DNA from: Salinarchaeum sp.
GTDB taxonomy: Archaea > Halobacteriota > Halobacteria > Halobacteriales > SKNY01
Direction of reading: 5' to 3'
NCBI GenBank assembly: GCA_007123105.1
Contig: SKNY01000110.1
Coordinates: 1-33,538, forward strand
Length of the DNA stretch: 33,538 bases
Program-made: the position numbers and the translations under genes
Shown here: positions 25,156 to 33,469 of the stretch, piece by piece
Layout of the letters: every line of letters starts with the position of its first letter
Numbering within the stretch: position 1 is the stretch's first letter
Notes under the pieces: model-generated
What the model was told of the DNA's origin: nothing
Database searches by the model: none
What the model saw: only the letters and a program-made list of their open reading frames with translations

Positions 25156-25590
25156 ATGCCCGAGATCAGAACGTTCGTCAGAGAAGATATCGTTAGCGCC
25201 ACGTTCGATACGCCCGTCGTCGACCTCGCCAGACAGCTCGACGACGAGGGCGTCGGTAGCATCGTGATCGTCGAGAGGGAGGAACCCGTCGGCATCGTCA
25301 CCGATCGAGACCTCGTCCTCGAGGTCATCGCCGAAGGACGCGACGTCGAGACGCTTACGGCCGCCGACGTGATGAGCGAGGATCTCGTGACGGTCGATGC
25401 TGACGTCGGTATCTTTGAGGTCATCCGTACGATGGAGGAGGCACACGTTCGGCGCATTCCGGCAATCGACGAGGACGGGTGCCTCGCCGGCATGGTGACC
25501 TTCGATGACTTTGTGGTTCTGCTCGCTCGTGAACTCAAACTCCTTGGTGACGTGATCGAGGCGGAGCTTCCGCCGTACGAGCACGTCTGA
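25156..25590 (+). CDS. Stand-alone CBS-pair protein
   Basis: 144 residues from the ATG at 25156; the frame is open 27 nt further back without a better start. Two CBS motifs fill the protein: VDLARQLDDEGVGSIVIVER with GIVTDRDLVLEVI, and ADVMSEDLVTVDADVG with RIPAIDEDGCLAGMVTFDDF. Such pairs bind adenine nucleotides (AMP, ATP, SAM) in the cleft between repeats and usually regulate a partner protein. No catalytic domain is fused. It follows the GYD gene on the same strand and converges with SBP4, 8 nt away. Confidence 0.9.
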   Translation: MPEIRTFVREDIVSATFDTPVVDLARQLDDEGVGSIVIVEREEPVGIVTDRDLVLEVIAEGRDVETLTAADVMSEDLVTVDADVGIFEVIRTMEEAHVRRIPAIDEDGCLAGMVTFDDFVVLLARELKLLGDVIEAELPPYEHV

Positions 25591-25598
25591 ACCCCCGG

Positions 25599-27596
25599 TC
25601 AGCCGTCGTACATGCAGTTACCGAAGTGGACCGTTCGGAACACCACGTCGCTGTGGGTGGCGGGCACTTCTTCGAGCGGCGGCCAGAACCACTCCTCCTG
25701 GTTGAGGCAGACGATCTGTCCGCCCGGCGAGACACCGTAGTGGTTGACGGCCTGATTGACAACCCAGGTCAGTTCGTCGACCAATTCCTGGTGCATCTCC
25801 TCGTCCGTCGTCACCGTGAGTCGCTCGGTCATGGTCGCCACTTCGTACTCGACCCAGTCGTCCGTTGGATCGCCCGGACCCGCCGTCTCGAGGAACTCCG
25901 GCGCCAGCACCGTGCTCGGGATGTTATACTCCGGCCGGGCCCAGTCTTCGTCAAGATAGACGTTTCCGAGCGCGTGTTCTGGCGTGCCACCGCCGGTGTA
26001 GGTAAACAGGACTGTCCAGTCCTCCGGAAGTTCGAGCAGCGTTTCGAGGCCGATACCGAAGTCATCCATGTCCGCATACCAGTCGGTTCCGTACTCGGGG
26101 ACCCATCCCATCCAGTCGTGGGTGGAGAATTCGAACTCCATCGGCTCGCCGGCATCGCCCTCGACGCCGTCCTCTTGGAGCAGCCAACGACCATCGGCGT
26201 TCCGCTCGTAGCCACCGGCCTCGAGTTCGGCTTCGGCCTCGTCAAAGCGCATCTCGTCCCAGCCATAATCGGTGAACGCATCGATCACCGCGTCGCTGAC
26301 GTACATCTCGAGTTCGTCATCGGAGAAGTACGGGTGGTTGGACTCGATTGGGATGTTCTCGATATAGCCCTCCCAGGCGGTGTTGTCGACAAGATAGGCG
26401 AACGCTCGCCGGAAATGGACGTCATCGGAGGGATGGACGTCGTGGTTGAACTGGATGCCGCCGATCGTATTCGGCGGGCGAAAGTATTCGATCTGTTCGA
26501 TCTCGAAGTCGAACTCGCCGGCAACCGCCTGTTCGAGCGTTTCTGGCGCCTCCGGGCCGACGAACGGCTGTACCTGTTCTTGATACCGTTCGGTCGTGAG
26601 CACGTCGTGTTCTTCGTGGACCTCGTAGCGGGCATACCGAAAATTCGGCAGATGCTCGCGATTGTCGTAGTTGGCGTGATGGCGGAGATTACCGTTCTTC
26701 TCCTGGACGAGTTCGAACTGCCAATAGTCTTCGCCGACTTCCCCCACAGCACCGTCCAACCGGAATTCGTAGATCGAATAGAAGAGTTCGGCCAGTTCCT
26801 CGTCAGATTCGATGAACTGCTCTTCGTGTTCCTCCCGTAGGTCCTCGATCGCATCAAGATCTGGTGCGTCCCCGAACTCCTCAATCCAGCCGTCACTGAC
26901 GTTTCGGCTCATGTTGATGAGGAAATTCTCGACGGTCTGGTAGATCGCCCAATCCTCGTGCCAGGCGTCCACCACGGCCAATCTGGCCGTCAGGTCGTCG
27001 ATGCGCTCCATGGAAACGATGTCGACGTGGTAATCGAGATCGTCATCGCCCCACAGGTAGTCTTCATACTCCAGTTGGTTGAGGAAGTCATCGACGGTGA
27101 CCTGCTCGCCGCTCCACCAGTAGAAGTCGTCGTGAAACGTGAGCTGGAGTACGCCTGGTTCGTAGGACCAGTCCTCCACGAGGTGTCCGTAGTGGGAGAA
27201 GTCGTAGTTCGACCGGCCGATGAGGGGGGCGGGTCGCCAGGGAAAGTCCTCTGGTGGGTTTGGATCGGCGTAGGGATTGTACTGGGTGTCGGCCGGAAGT
27301 TCTGCGTAGTGATGGTTCGCAAACGATGCGGTGGCGTCGAGGACCTCCGGCACCTGTTCGTCCGGATCGATGTCATCCGTGTCGTCCCCGTCATCCATGT
27401 CGTCTCCGTCGTCCGGATCGTCGATATCGTCCGCATCGTCCGGATCGTCGATATCGTCCGCGTCGTCCGTGTCGTCGGTATCGTCAGCGTCGTCGGCCTC
27501 ATCGTCCCCGAGACAGCCGGTAAATGCAGCGAATCCACCGAGACTGCCTGCCTGGAGTAGCCGGCGACGGTCGAGCCAAGAGCTATCTCGTACCAT
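25599..27596 (-). CDS. Family-5-like solute-binding lipoprotein, copy 4 (SBP4)
   Basis: 665 residues. The leader LDRRRLLQAGSLGGFAAFTGC has the Tat arginines and a lipobox with Cys28. The tether, about residues 31-80, is almost only Asp with spacer residues and is encoded partly by a 27-bp tandem repeat. The mature part follows SBP1/SBP2: HDDFYWWSGEQVTVDDFLNQ, GDAPDLDAIEDLREE, HFRRAFAYLVDNTAW, EAELEAGGYERNADGRWLLQ and PSTVLAPEFLETAG. The end differs (FRTVHFGNCMYDG in place of ARVLQYAGED), so the ligand may differ. Behind its promoter on the same strand lies a dead relative (27722-28440), closer to SBP4 than to the others, so this was a tandem duplication. No transporter membrane genes are nearby. 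Confidence 0.85.
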   Translation of the reverse strand: MVRDSSWLDRRRLLQAGSLGGFAAFTGCLGDDEADDADDTDDTDDADDIDDPDDADDIDDPDDGDDMDDGDDTDDIDPDEQVPEVLDATASFANHHYAELPADTQYNPYADPNPPEDFPWRPAPLIGRSNYDFSHYGHLVEDWSYEPGVLQLTFHDDFYWWSGEQVTVDDFLNQLEYEDYLWGDDDLDYHVDIVSMERIDDLTARLAVVDAWHEDWAIYQTVENFLINMSRNVSDGWIEEFGDAPDLDAIEDLREEHEEQFIESDEELAELFYSIYEFRLDGAVGEVGEDYWQFELVQEKNGNLRHHANYDNREHLPNFRYARYEVHEEHDVLTTERYQEQVQPFVGPEAPETLEQAVAGEFDFEIEQIEYFRPPNTIGGIQFNHDVHPSDDVHFRRAFAYLVDNTAWEGYIENIPIESNHPYFSDDELEMYVSDAVIDAFTDYGWDEMRFDEAEAELEAGGYERNADGRWLLQEDGVEGDAGEPMEFEFSTHDWMGWVPEYGTDWYADMDDFGIGLETLLELPEDWTVLFTYTGGGTPEHALGNVYLDEDWARPEYNIPSTVLAPEFLETAGPGDPTDDWVEYEVATMTERLTVTTDEEMHQELVDELTWVVNQAVNHYGVSPGGQIVCLNQEEWFWPPLEEVPATHSDVVFRTVHFGNCMYDG
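27409..27461. repeat. 27-bp tandem repeat in the SBP4 acidic tether
   Basis: Positions 27409-27434 and 27436-27461 are identical over 26 nt at a 27-bp period, encoding DDADDIDDP twice. Shorter imperfect Asp-codon repeats continue on both sides. Replication slippage here would change tether length by whole codons, keeping the frame. Confidence 0.75.
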
Positions 27597-27621
27597 ATAG
27601 ATCCCTCATGGGCTCCTGGTA

Positions 27622-27630
27622 TAGTTATTA
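27622..27630 (-). promoter_or_regulatory. Probable TATA element of SBP4
   Basis: TAATAACTA on the minus strand, ending about 25 nt before the SBP4 ATG. The whole 27597-27720 spacer is unusually AT-rich, so the exact element is uncertain. Confidence 0.4.
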
Positions 27631-27721
27631 GGGTAATTGTAGGTATTAATTAATCAATTAGGTAAAATAATCCCGAGATATCTATTTTATCACAACATTC
27701 CTGCTAGTTTTCCCCGATATT

Positions 27722-28440
27722 TCAGGACGTTATAACGGGTTGCTGAAAGCCGACTTCCGGGAGTCCTGCGGCGACCGCTTTTCCATTCAGCCAGAACCAG
27801 GTCTCCTGATTGGTCCCCGTGGCAGTCGGTCCCTGCACGGCGGTGTGGTGATTAGACATGTGGTTGACGACCCAGACGAGCTCATCGACGGGCTGGTGGT
27901 ACCTCTCTTCGTCGACCGTTCCGGTGAGCCGCTCGACGGACGGAAGCAGGCGATGCTGCCGACCTCGACGTCGACCACACCCTGGAGGACCGAGTCCAAC
28001 AACGAGGAAGGTGTGTCGAAGGCGCACGGCTGGACCTGCCCTTCGAATCGTTCGGACGCGGCGATGGTCGCATCCTCGTGGGTCTGATATCGTGCCCGTG
28101 CAACGTTCGGCCATTCTCGAAGGCATCTGAATTCGCGTGATAGCGGAAATATCCGTTTTCCTCCTGGGTGAGTTCACTCTCCCAGTACTCCGCACCAATG
28201 GATTGACCGCCCCGTCGAGCCGGAACTCGTCGGGTTGACGGACACATTGAACAACTCATCGTCGTCGGTTTCGTTGGTATCGTCGGTGTCATTGCTGTCA
28301 TCAACCGCTTCGATATCGTCGGCATTGCCGGCTCGAGGTCATGTTGTACGCCGGCAAGCATCGTCGTGTCGCCGAGTTCGTAGGGAGCCACCGCCGTCGG
28401 TTCGGATTGGTCATTCAATGTTGTATCGTTGAACCCCATC
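27722..28440 (-). pseudogene. Rearranged dead copy of the solute-binding lipoprotein (SBP5)
   Basis: Homology to SBP4 continues in order but in changing frames and with two large internal losses. An acidic tether (NADDIEAVDDSNDTDDTNET, near 28250-28330) jumps to ELFNVSVN and EFRLDGAV, missing about 190 residues. A frameshift leads to YWESELTQEENGYFRYHANS (28125-28187). Next come ARYQTHEDATIAASERFEGQ and VQPCAFDTPSSLL with VVDVEVGSIACFRP. The sequence then jumps to RLTGTVDEERYHQPVDELVW and NQETWFWLNGK (27722-27931), missing about 200 residues. The Tat leader is not recognisable upstream. The C-terminal stop matches that of an SBP gene. It cannot make a working binding protein. Confidence 0.82.
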
Positions 28441-28541
28441 TTGCTGATTGACGTACGAATTATTCACCGGCTGTCTGATCTCAACCCGGGAATGCGGTTT
28501 GGCAATCCGGTCATTTTTCGGTACTGGTGCTGAGGGAACAC

Positions 28542-29912
28542 ATGATGCCGGTCGAGGAATCTGCGGACACCACGGAGTCGATCGCTGTCCGGTCTCCCAC
28601 CGAAACAACCTGCAGCTGGCTATCGGTTGGTGCCGAGACGATGGACCGTGACTACACGGTGTACGGTGAATGGCGCGAGCACCTCGGTCCACTCGGCGTT
28701 ACGAAGGCGCGGCTCCAGGGTGGGTGGGAAAAGACTGAATCCACACCCGGTCTCTATGACTTCCGCTGGCTCGATGAGATCGTCTTCGATATGGATGACC
28801 AGGGCGTGACGCCGTGGATGTGTCTGTGTTATGGCAATACCAATATCGACGGTGGTGGGGGCAGTCGCCTCGGCGCAAGCGCACCATCGACGGATACCGG
28901 CCAGCGCGCGTGGCTTGACTGGGTGCGGCAGGTGGTCGCGCGATACGGTGCCGTCATCGACGAGTGGGAGGTCTGGAACGAGCCAAACAACGTCTGGATG
29001 GACTGGGACGATGCCCACACCGAGGGGAACGCGCCCGAAACCTACGCGGATCTCTATGTCAGCACCGGCCGGGCGATTCGAGCCCTTCAACCCGACGCTA
29101 TACTCATCGCCATGTCATTGGCCGGCACCGATCCTGCGTGGTGTCACGATGCACTCGCGGAGATCGCGGCCCAGGACGCCCTCGATCTCGTCGACGAAAT
29201 CACCTACCACCCGTACAGTTACAACCCAGACGCCGTCTTCGAGGGCGTTGCGGAGCTGCGTGCCGTCGTCGATCGATTCGATCCGTCGATCACGCTTCGA
29301 CAGGGTGAGAACGGCGCGCCGTCGGAGTACGGCGAGCAACGCGCCCTCAGTGAACACGAGTGGACCGAAACCGCCCAGGCGAAGTGGGCGCTTCGGCGGT
29401 TACTTGCCGATCGCGCCCGTGGGATTCCGTCCTCGTACTTTCAGATCATGGATATGCACTATCCGGACGAGGTCAACAGGAAGGGACTGTTGTACTCCGA
29501 GCCGGATCAGTCGGTCGGCCACCGGAAGGAGGCCTTCGATGCGGTGCGTCACCTCGCTGCCGTGTTCGACGACGGCCTCGAACCGCGCGGCCACGCCGCG
29601 GTCCGGACGGAGTCGGATCGGTCACTTGCGGCGTATGGGTTCGAACGCCGTGGGTCGGCCGAGGGGCTCGTCGCATTGTGGTTCGACGACGAGATCCCGG
29701 CCGATGACGTCTCGCGGACGTCGACAGCCGTGACCGTCACCAGCCCGATTATTCGGCATCCGGTATTGTGTGATCTCCGAACGGGCGACGTCTGGTCGCT
29801 ACCGGACGACGCCGTCACGCGGTCCGGTTCCCAACTCGTCGTCAATGACGTCCCGCTGTACGATTCACCGGTGCTTCTTGCCGATGCCGGTACGATTCCG
29901 CTCGCCGAGTAA
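28542..29912 (+). CDS. GH39-like (clan A) glycoside hydrolase, cytoplasmic
   Basis: 456 residues from the ATG at 28542; ATG 28545 and GTG 28527 are alternatives. The (beta/alpha)8 barrel of retaining clan A enzymes is visible: STPGLYDFRWLDEIVFDMDD near the start, the acid/base Glu147 in DEWEVWNEPNN, TYHPYSYNPD, and a probable nucleophile Glu256 in LRQGENGAPSE. The C-terminal part from about residue 350 looks like a beta-sandwich (GLVALWFDDE, SQLVVNDVPLYDSPVLL), as in GH39 and related enzymes. There is no signal peptide, so it would cleave imported oligosaccharides inside the cell. GH39 members act on xylosides, iduronides and others; the substrate is unknown. The BNR_4 gene follows after 38 nt on the same strand, so they are likely co-transcribed. 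Confidence 0.82.
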   Translation: MMPVEESADTTESIAVRSPTETTCSWLSVGAETMDRDYTVYGEWREHLGPLGVTKARLQGGWEKTESTPGLYDFRWLDEIVFDMDDQGVTPWMCLCYGNTNIDGGGGSRLGASAPSTDTGQRAWLDWVRQVVARYGAVIDEWEVWNEPNNVWMDWDDAHTEGNAPETYADLYVSTGRAIRALQPDAILIAMSLAGTDPAWCHDALAEIAAQDALDLVDEITYHPYSYNPDAVFEGVAELRAVVDRFDPSITLRQGENGAPSEYGEQRALSEHEWTETAQAKWALRRLLADRARGIPSSYFQIMDMHYPDEVNRKGLLYSEPDQSVGHRKEAFDAVRHLAAVFDDGLEPRGHAAVRTESDRSLAAYGFERRGSAEGLVALWFDDEIPADDVSRTSTAVTVTSPIIRHPVLCDLRTGDVWSLPDDAVTRSGSQLVVNDVPLYDSPVLLADAGTIPLAE

Positions 29913-29950
29913 CCACAACGGCTAACCGGCACCTATGCACTTCCCCGCCC

Positions 29951-31276
29951 ATGGCGCTCGACCGCAATGACCGCGCTGACGGATACCGGGGGATCTGGTT
30001 TCGGCTCGGCCAGTTCGATGGCGAATACGGCGATAAGTACTCGGGTGGTCTCAGCACGTATACGATGAAACACGTCCCGATGGCGGTCCACGCCGACGGG
30101 ACGACGTTCTTTACCTACGGCGGTACTCGGCCGGACGAACGTGACCTGCTCATTATGGTGGGGGCGTACGACCACGATCAGCATGCCGTTTGTCGACCGA
30201 TCGTCATTGACACCAAACCCGAGCCGAATCCGAGCTACGACAGCGACACCGTTGTCGACCCCCACGACAATGCCACGATCGCAATCGACGGCGACGGCCA
30301 CGTAGTCGTGTTCGTCGCCGGCCGCGGTCGGAGCCGTCCCGGCCGAATCTATCGAAGTGACGATCCACACAGCGTCTCCTCGTTTTCGTTCGTGACCGAA
30401 CGGGAATTTTTTGCATACCCACAACCGTGGTGGGTCGACGACCGGTTCGTCGTCCTGTTCACCATTTACGACGAGAACGGCAATCGCGAGCTGTTCTGGG
30501 ACCGGACGGCGGACGGTCACCCGGGCGATCACCAGCAGTTGGTCGGCATCGGCGGGCACTACCAGATTAGCACCATCCACGATGGGACCGTCTACACCGC
30601 CTGTAACTGGCATCCCGATGGGGACGTCGACCGTCGAACGAACCTGTACGTCCTTGCCACCGACGACGGCGAGACGTGGCGGACGGTGTCGGGGAAGCGG
30701 GTCGATCCGCCGGTAACCGAGGTCGATCACCATAGCCTGGCATGGGATGCCGCCGCCGAGAACCGGCTGGTCTATCTCAACGACATCCGGGTCGACGACG
30801 ACGGCAACCCGGTCGTGCTCTACGTGACGAGCGCGGGACCCGAACCCGGGCCCTCGAACGACCCGCGCTACTGGGAAGTGGCCCGCTGGGCCGGCGACAC
30901 GTGGAACCGCCAGCGCATCACCGACGCCGATCACAACTACGATTCGGGCAGCCTCTATCTAACCGAGGACGGGTGGTACGTGCTCGGACCTACCGAGGTC
31001 GGTCCCCAACCCTACGGGACCGGTGGCGAAGTGGCCTGCTGGCGGAGCACTGACGCCGGTACCACCTGGGATCGCATCCATCGGCTCACCGCCGACAGCG
31101 AGTACAATCACACGTACGTCCGGCGACCGCACAACCATGCCTCGCCGTTCGACGCCGTCTGGGCCGACGGCGATCCGTACGCGGCAAGTCCCTCCCGCTT
31201 GTATATTGGCGCCCTCGACGGGCGAAGCTGGCAACTCCCGACGGAGATGGCAAACGACTGGGTCGCACTCGACTAG
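29951..31276 (+). CDS. BNR_4-type beta-propeller protein, ulvan-lyase-like
   Basis: 441 residues. The N-terminus GYRGIWFRLGQFDGEYGDKY with KHVPMAVHADGTTFFTYGG, then VDPHDNATIAIDGDGHVVVF with VAGRGRSRPGRIYRS, follows the BNR_4 pattern. From memory, that family includes the PL24/PL25 ulvan lyases, seven-bladed propellers with catalytic His residues. His105 in DPHDN and the YPQPWW stretch at about 156-161 are candidates for the active site. The later blades carry Asp-box-like DDGETW and DAGTTW. There is no signal peptide, which is unusual for a lyase acting on a polymer and suggests oligosaccharide substrates or a non-lyase function. It is downstream of the GH39-like gene in the same unit. Its stop codon overlaps that of the convergent aminopeptidase. 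Confidence 0.75.
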   Translation: MALDRNDRADGYRGIWFRLGQFDGEYGDKYSGGLSTYTMKHVPMAVHADGTTFFTYGGTRPDERDLLIMVGAYDHDQHAVCRPIVIDTKPEPNPSYDSDTVVDPHDNATIAIDGDGHVVVFVAGRGRSRPGRIYRSDDPHSVSSFSFVTEREFFAYPQPWWVDDRFVVLFTIYDENGNRELFWDRTADGHPGDHQQLVGIGGHYQISTIHDGTVYTACNWHPDGDVDRRTNLYVLATDDGETWRTVSGKRVDPPVTEVDHHSLAWDAAAENRLVYLNDIRVDDDGNPVVLYVTSAGPEPGPSNDPRYWEVARWAGDTWNRQRITDADHNYDSGSLYLTEDGWYVLGPTEVGPQPYGTGGEVACWRSTDAGTTWDRIHRLTADSEYNHTYVRRPHNHASPFDAVWADGDPYAASPSRLYIGALDGRSWQLPTEMANDWVALD

Positions 31277-32367
31277 GCCACGAACCCGTCCTCGAAAAAG
31301 AAGGTCCCGTCACGCTGGACGACGTCGCCGTCGAGTTCGATATACGAGTCCTCGCTCATGTCGACGATCATGTCGGCATGGACTGCACTTCTGTTTTGTT
31401 CGTTCCCCTCACCGACCGTATCGGCATACGCTTCGCCGACGGCGAGATGGACCGTATCGCCCATCTTCTCGTCAAACAGCATGTTGTACGTAAACCGATC
31501 GATGTCACGGTTCATGCCGATGCCGAGCTCGCCGAGTCGCCGGCTCCCCTCGTCAGTGTCGAGAACTTCCCCGAGCAGATCCGCGTTCTCCTTCGCGTCG
31601 TGGGCGGTGACCACACCGTTCTCGAAGTGCAGGTATGCATCGACGATCTCTCTCCCTTCGTAGTAGAGCGGCATGTCATACAGCACTGTTCCGTTCACGG
31701 AATCCGGGATCGGGGCCGTGAAGATCTCACCGCCCGGGAGATTGTGCTGGGCCCAGTCGTTGCGCGTCGGATTCCCCGCGACGGACATCGTGAGGTCGGT
31801 CGTCTCGCCGCTGACGATCCGAACCTGGTCGGCCGCCGTCAGTCGGGCAGCCATCTCGGCCTGGTGGTCACGTTGGACCGACCAGTCCCGAAGGATCGCA
31901 TCCCAGACGAACGTCTCGTACTCCGGGGTGCTCATACCAGCGAGCTGTGCGTTGCCGGGGGCGGGGAATTGCGTGAGGTTCCATCGAGTGGCCAATCGGG
32001 CATCCCGGACCGGCTTGTCCGCGATTCGGTAGTCCGCCTGGATGGCGGTATCGACATCCGCCAGCGCCGAGACGTTCTCGTCGGCCCGAATCGTGATGTA
32101 GACGTCGGCTGCCTCGACCAGTGCGTGGGCGTGCTCGGGCGTCCCTGGGACCTCATCGAGGGCGTTGAGGTAGGCCGCGCGTGCGTCTTTGAACGTGCGC
32201 ATGCCCGCGGGCAGGGGATGGGCGCCGACGTCGCCAATCACTTCGTGGAGTGCAACGACGAGGTCGTGGGCAACTGGATGGGCGTCGATGATCACATGAT
32301 CGCCCGGTTGCATGTCCACGGAGTGATTCGCGATAATCGATGCGTGCTCGCGGATGCGTGGGTCCAT
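31273..32367 (-). CDS. M29-family metalloaminopeptidase
   Basis: 364 residues from the ATG complementary to 32365-32367 (MDPRIREHASIIANHSVDMQ). The longer frame to 32511 would overlap the threonine aldolase and is rejected. M29 enzymes (aminopeptidase T/S type) are cytoplasmic, use two metal ions and remove N-terminal residues from peptides. The conserved GDHVIIDAHPVAHDLVVAL opening, the metal ligand Glu in NLPGGEIFTAPI, the MNRDIDRFTYNMLFDEKMGD region and the paired motifs TVHLAVGEAY and SAVHADMIVDM are all present. It is divergent from the threonine aldolase, 79 nt apart, and its stop overlaps that of the BNR_4 gene in the palindrome CTAG. Confidence 0.9.
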   Translation of the reverse strand: MDPRIREHASIIANHSVDMQPGDHVIIDAHPVAHDLVVALHEVIGDVGAHPLPAGMRTFKDARAAYLNALDEVPGTPEHAHALVEAADVYITIRADENVSALADVDTAIQADYRIADKPVRDARLATRWNLTQFPAPGNAQLAGMSTPEYETFVWDAILRDWSVQRDHQAEMAARLTAADQVRIVSGETTDLTMSVAGNPTRNDWAQHNLPGGEIFTAPIPDSVNGTVLYDMPLYYEGREIVDAYLHFENGVVTAHDAKENADLLGEVLDTDEGSRRLGELGIGMNRDIDRFTYNMLFDEKMGDTVHLAVGEAYADTVGEGNEQNRSAVHADMIVDMSEDSYIELDGDVVQRDGTFFFEDGFVA

Positions 32368-32446
32368 GTCGAGGACAGTCACGCCCCCATAATACGGTTT
32401 TCTGTGGGTCGCCAAGTCTTTGACCGGGTGGACCCCTGGAGTCGGC

Positions 32447-33469
32447 ATGATCGACCTTCGCAGCGACACCGTGACCAGGCCAACCGACGAGATGCGCAGC
32501 GCAGCCCGCAACGCACCTGTCGGCGACGACGTCTACGGTGAGGATCCGACCGTCAACAAACTCGAGGCCCGGGCTGCCGAGCTACTCGGAACACAAGCCG
32601 CCCTCTACGTCCCGTCGGGTACCATGGGAAACCAGATCGCAGCACTGACCCACACCGAGTACGGCCAAGAGGTCGTCCTCGAGGCCACCAGTCACATCTA
32701 CGGCCACGAGGTCGGCGGCCTTGCCGCCACCGCTGGCCTGCAGGTCCGGCCGCTCGACGGCGGAGCCGACGGCCTCTTTTCTCCGTCCGCGCTCGCCGAT
32801 GCGATCATCGAGCCGTCGTTACACAGAGCGGGTACCGGTTTGGTCTGTCTCGAGAACACCCACAACCGGGCCGGCGGAACGGCGCATTCTCCAGCCGCGA
32901 TGGCCGCTCGGTGCGACATCGCTCACGATGCCGGCATCCCGGTCCACCTCGACGGGGCTCGGCTGTTCAACGCCGCGGTGGCTCTCGACGTGCCCCCGGC
33001 AGCGCTGGCCGAGCCGGTCGATTCGGTGATGTGTTGTGTCTCGAAGGGACTTGGGGCTCCGGTCGGGTCGCTGGTGGCCGGCGACGAGGAATTCGTCGAA
33101 ACGGCTCGCCGCTACCGCAAGCGACTGGGCGGCGGCATGCGCCAGGCGGGCATCATCGCAGCTCCCGGATTGATCGCACTCGACTCCTGGGAACGGCTTG
33201 CCGAGGACCACGAACGGGCCGTCCGGTTGGCAACTGCACTCGACGAGCTACCGGGTGTTACGGTTGACGCCCCGGATACGAATCTCGTCCGCGTCGATGT
33301 GACCGACGCGGTAGTCGACGGGGAGACGTTCCTCTCACAGCTGGCCGATCGCGACGTGCTCGGGGGCGCCTACGGTGGCGACGTCATCAGGCTGTGCACG
33401 CATCGTGACCTCACGGATGCGGACGTCGATGCCGCGATAGCCGTCGCGACCGAGATTCTCACCGATTAA
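32447..33469 (+). CDS. Low-specificity threonine aldolase
   Basis: 340 residues from the ATG at 32447 ([17 protein letters not shown]). This PLP enzyme splits L-threonine or L-allo-threonine into glycine and acetaldehyde in the cytoplasm. Hallmarks are the opening [68 protein letters not shown] with Asp169, and the cofactor lysine Lys200 in [13 protein letters not shown], followed by [15 protein letters not shown]. It is full length. It shares an 79-nt upstream spacer with the divergent aminopeptidase; both deal with amino acids, though a functional link is only suggested. Confidence 0.94.
   Translation: MIDLRSDTVTRPTDEMRSAARNAPVGDDVYGEDPTVNKLEARAAELLGTQAALYVPSGTMGNQIAALTHTEYGQEVVLEATSHIYGHEVGGLAATAGLQVRPLDGGADGLFSPSALADAIIEPSLHRAGTGLVCLENTHNRAGGTAHSPAAMAARCDIAHDAGIPVHLDGARLFNAAVALDVPPAALAEPVDSVMCCVSKGLGAPVGSLVAGDEEFVETARRYRKRLGGGMRQAGIIAAPGLIALDSWERLAEDHERAVRLATALDELPGVTVDAPDTNLVRVDVTDAVVDGETFLSQLADRDVLGGAYGGDVIRLCTHRDLTDADVDAAIAVATEILTD

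Noticed and set aside
27409-27461. A CRISPR-like array
   Set aside because: The repeats are contiguous 27-bp coding units without spacers, and they encode an acidic tether. No CRISPR array was seen anywhere in the window.
18187-27665. Shared ATTAGGTAA upstream of SBP3 and SBP4
   Set aside because: The two copies have the same absolute orientation although the genes face opposite ways, and such AT-rich 9-mers are expected by chance in these spacers.
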